Shown here piece after piece: positions 7,408-7,589 of a stretch of DNA of 7,589 nucleotides. The translations under genes were made by a program, and so were the position numbers. The stretch comes from Candidatus Poribacteria bacterium. Lineage in GTDB: Bacteria; Poribacteria; DTPJ01. The notes under the pieces were generated by a model that was given only the letters and a program-made list of their open reading frames with translations, did not search any database and had not been told where the DNA came from. Position 1 is the stretch's first letter; each line of letters starts with the position of its first letter. The DNA is taken from positions 1 to 7,589 of the forward strand of contig DTPJ01000781.1 of assembly GCA_011334435.1 (NCBI GenBank), written 5' to 3'.

Positions 7408-7438
7408 TAGCCCCGAAGGAGCACTATATTTATAGAAA
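7408..7438 (-). repeat. Hairpin repeat copy A (outer left arm of inverted pair)
   Basis: Read on the minus strand this starts TTTCTATAAATATA, then has GCTCC-TTC-GGGGC and CTAAAA. It matches copy C at 7548-7578 in inverted orientation at 26 of 31 positions. The hairpin pairs fully (one G-U) only on the minus strand; on the plus strand one pair becomes a C-A mismatch. The element therefore has a direction, and it faces left here. Confidence 0.75.
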
Positions 7439-7455
7439 CGATAAACGCCAAAATA

Positions 7456-7473
7456 CGAAGCGGAGCGAAATAT
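7456..7473 (-). repeat. Degenerate repeat half-copy D (inner left arm)
   Basis: Read on the minus strand this begins ATATTTCGCTCC, matching the start of copy B (ATATGTCGCTCC) at 11 of 12 positions. After that the match is lost and no stem can form. It may be a decayed partner of copy B, or chance. Confidence 0.35.
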
Positions 7474-7503
7474 GATGGGTAAAAAGGTTAAAAGTTAAAG
7501 GTT

Positions 7504-7530
7504 ATATGTCGCTCCTGACGGAGCTAAAAG
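7504..7530 (+). repeat. Hairpin repeat copy B (inner right arm)
   Basis: TATGTC is followed by a perfect 5-bp stem, GCTCC-TGAC-GGAGC (7511-7524), then TAAAAG, the same tail as copy C. The AT-rich leader seen in A and C is shortened. A T-rich stretch (7532-7537) lies 7 bases after the stem, so it could also act as a weak rightward terminator. Confidence 0.65.
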
Positions 7531-7547
7531 ATTTTTTATTTATGTGT

Positions 7548-7582
7548 TTTCTATAAATATATCACCCCTTCGGGGTTAAAAG
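7548..7582 (+). repeat. Hairpin repeat copy C (outer right arm of inverted pair)
   Basis: TTTCTATAAATATA leads into a perfect stem, ACCCC-TTC-GGGGT (7564-7576), followed by TAAAAG. It is the inverted partner of copy A, 109 bp away, and shares stem, tail and orientation with copy B. With copy A it bounds a block of about 175 bp. Confidence 0.75.
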
Positions 7583-7589
7583 TCCTTAA

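Larger units (their letters stand above)
7306..7589. other. Non-coding region after the operon
   Basis: No convincing gene lies here. Besides the palindrome and hairpin repeats listed separately, it has a direct repeat, GTTATTTTTA, at 7378-7387 and 7400-7409 (22-bp spacing), and a purine-rich run with GTTAAAA/GTTAAAG units near 7487-7504. On the minus strand AAAGGAGGA (7338-7346) precedes an ATG (7327-7329), treated under findings. Confidence 0.6.

Noticed and set aside
7408..7582. CRISPR array
   Set aside because: There are only three or four divergent copies in opposite orientations, with unequal gaps and no spacer pattern.

Overview
The window is AT-rich bacterial DNA (about 40% G+C by eye). 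It uses the standard code and has strong Shine-Dalgarno sites (AGGAGG or close) before most genes. All six genes read on the + strand. The SD sites argue against Bacteroidota, where such sites are usually weak. The gene mix (Tat-exported serine hydrolase, ADP-ribosylglycohydrolase fused to lectin-like sandwiches, sugar isomerase, SPL-like radical SAM enzyme, zinc sugar dehydrogenases) suits an uncultured, carbohydrate-rich lineage such as Poribacteria or a Planctomycetota-like group. That placement is a guess; no marker gene is present.

Layout. (1) Positions 2-934 hold a 5'-truncated gene for a Tat-exported beta-lactamase-fold serine hydrolase. (2) A 76-bp gap with no convincing promoter follows. 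(3) Positions 1011-7305 hold a tight run of five genes with gaps of 1 to 24 bp, almost certainly one operon: an ADP-ribosylglycohydrolase-family protein with C-terminal beta-sandwich domains, a xylose-isomerase-like TIM-barrel epimerase/isomerase, a spore-photoproduct-lyase-like radical SAM enzyme, a GatD-like zinc polyol dehydrogenase, and a second zinc dehydrogenase of sorbitol/threonine dehydrogenase type. (4) Positions 7306-7589 are non-coding and contain a small palindrome and a nested family of inverted hairpin repeats.

How the genes may work together (inference). Two sugar/polyol dehydrogenases, a sugar isomerase and a probable N-glycosyl hydrolase point to catabolism or remodelling of an unusual sugar, polyol or glycoside. 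The unexpected member is the SPL-like radical SAM enzyme: its family is known for repairing a thymine dimer in spore DNA, but here it sits inside a sugar operon with no repair or sporulation gene beside it. The two dehydrogenases also differ at the cofactor-discriminating position, one looking NAD-type and the other not. No transporter, kinase or regulator is visible, so the system probably extends beyond the window or depends on genes elsewhere.
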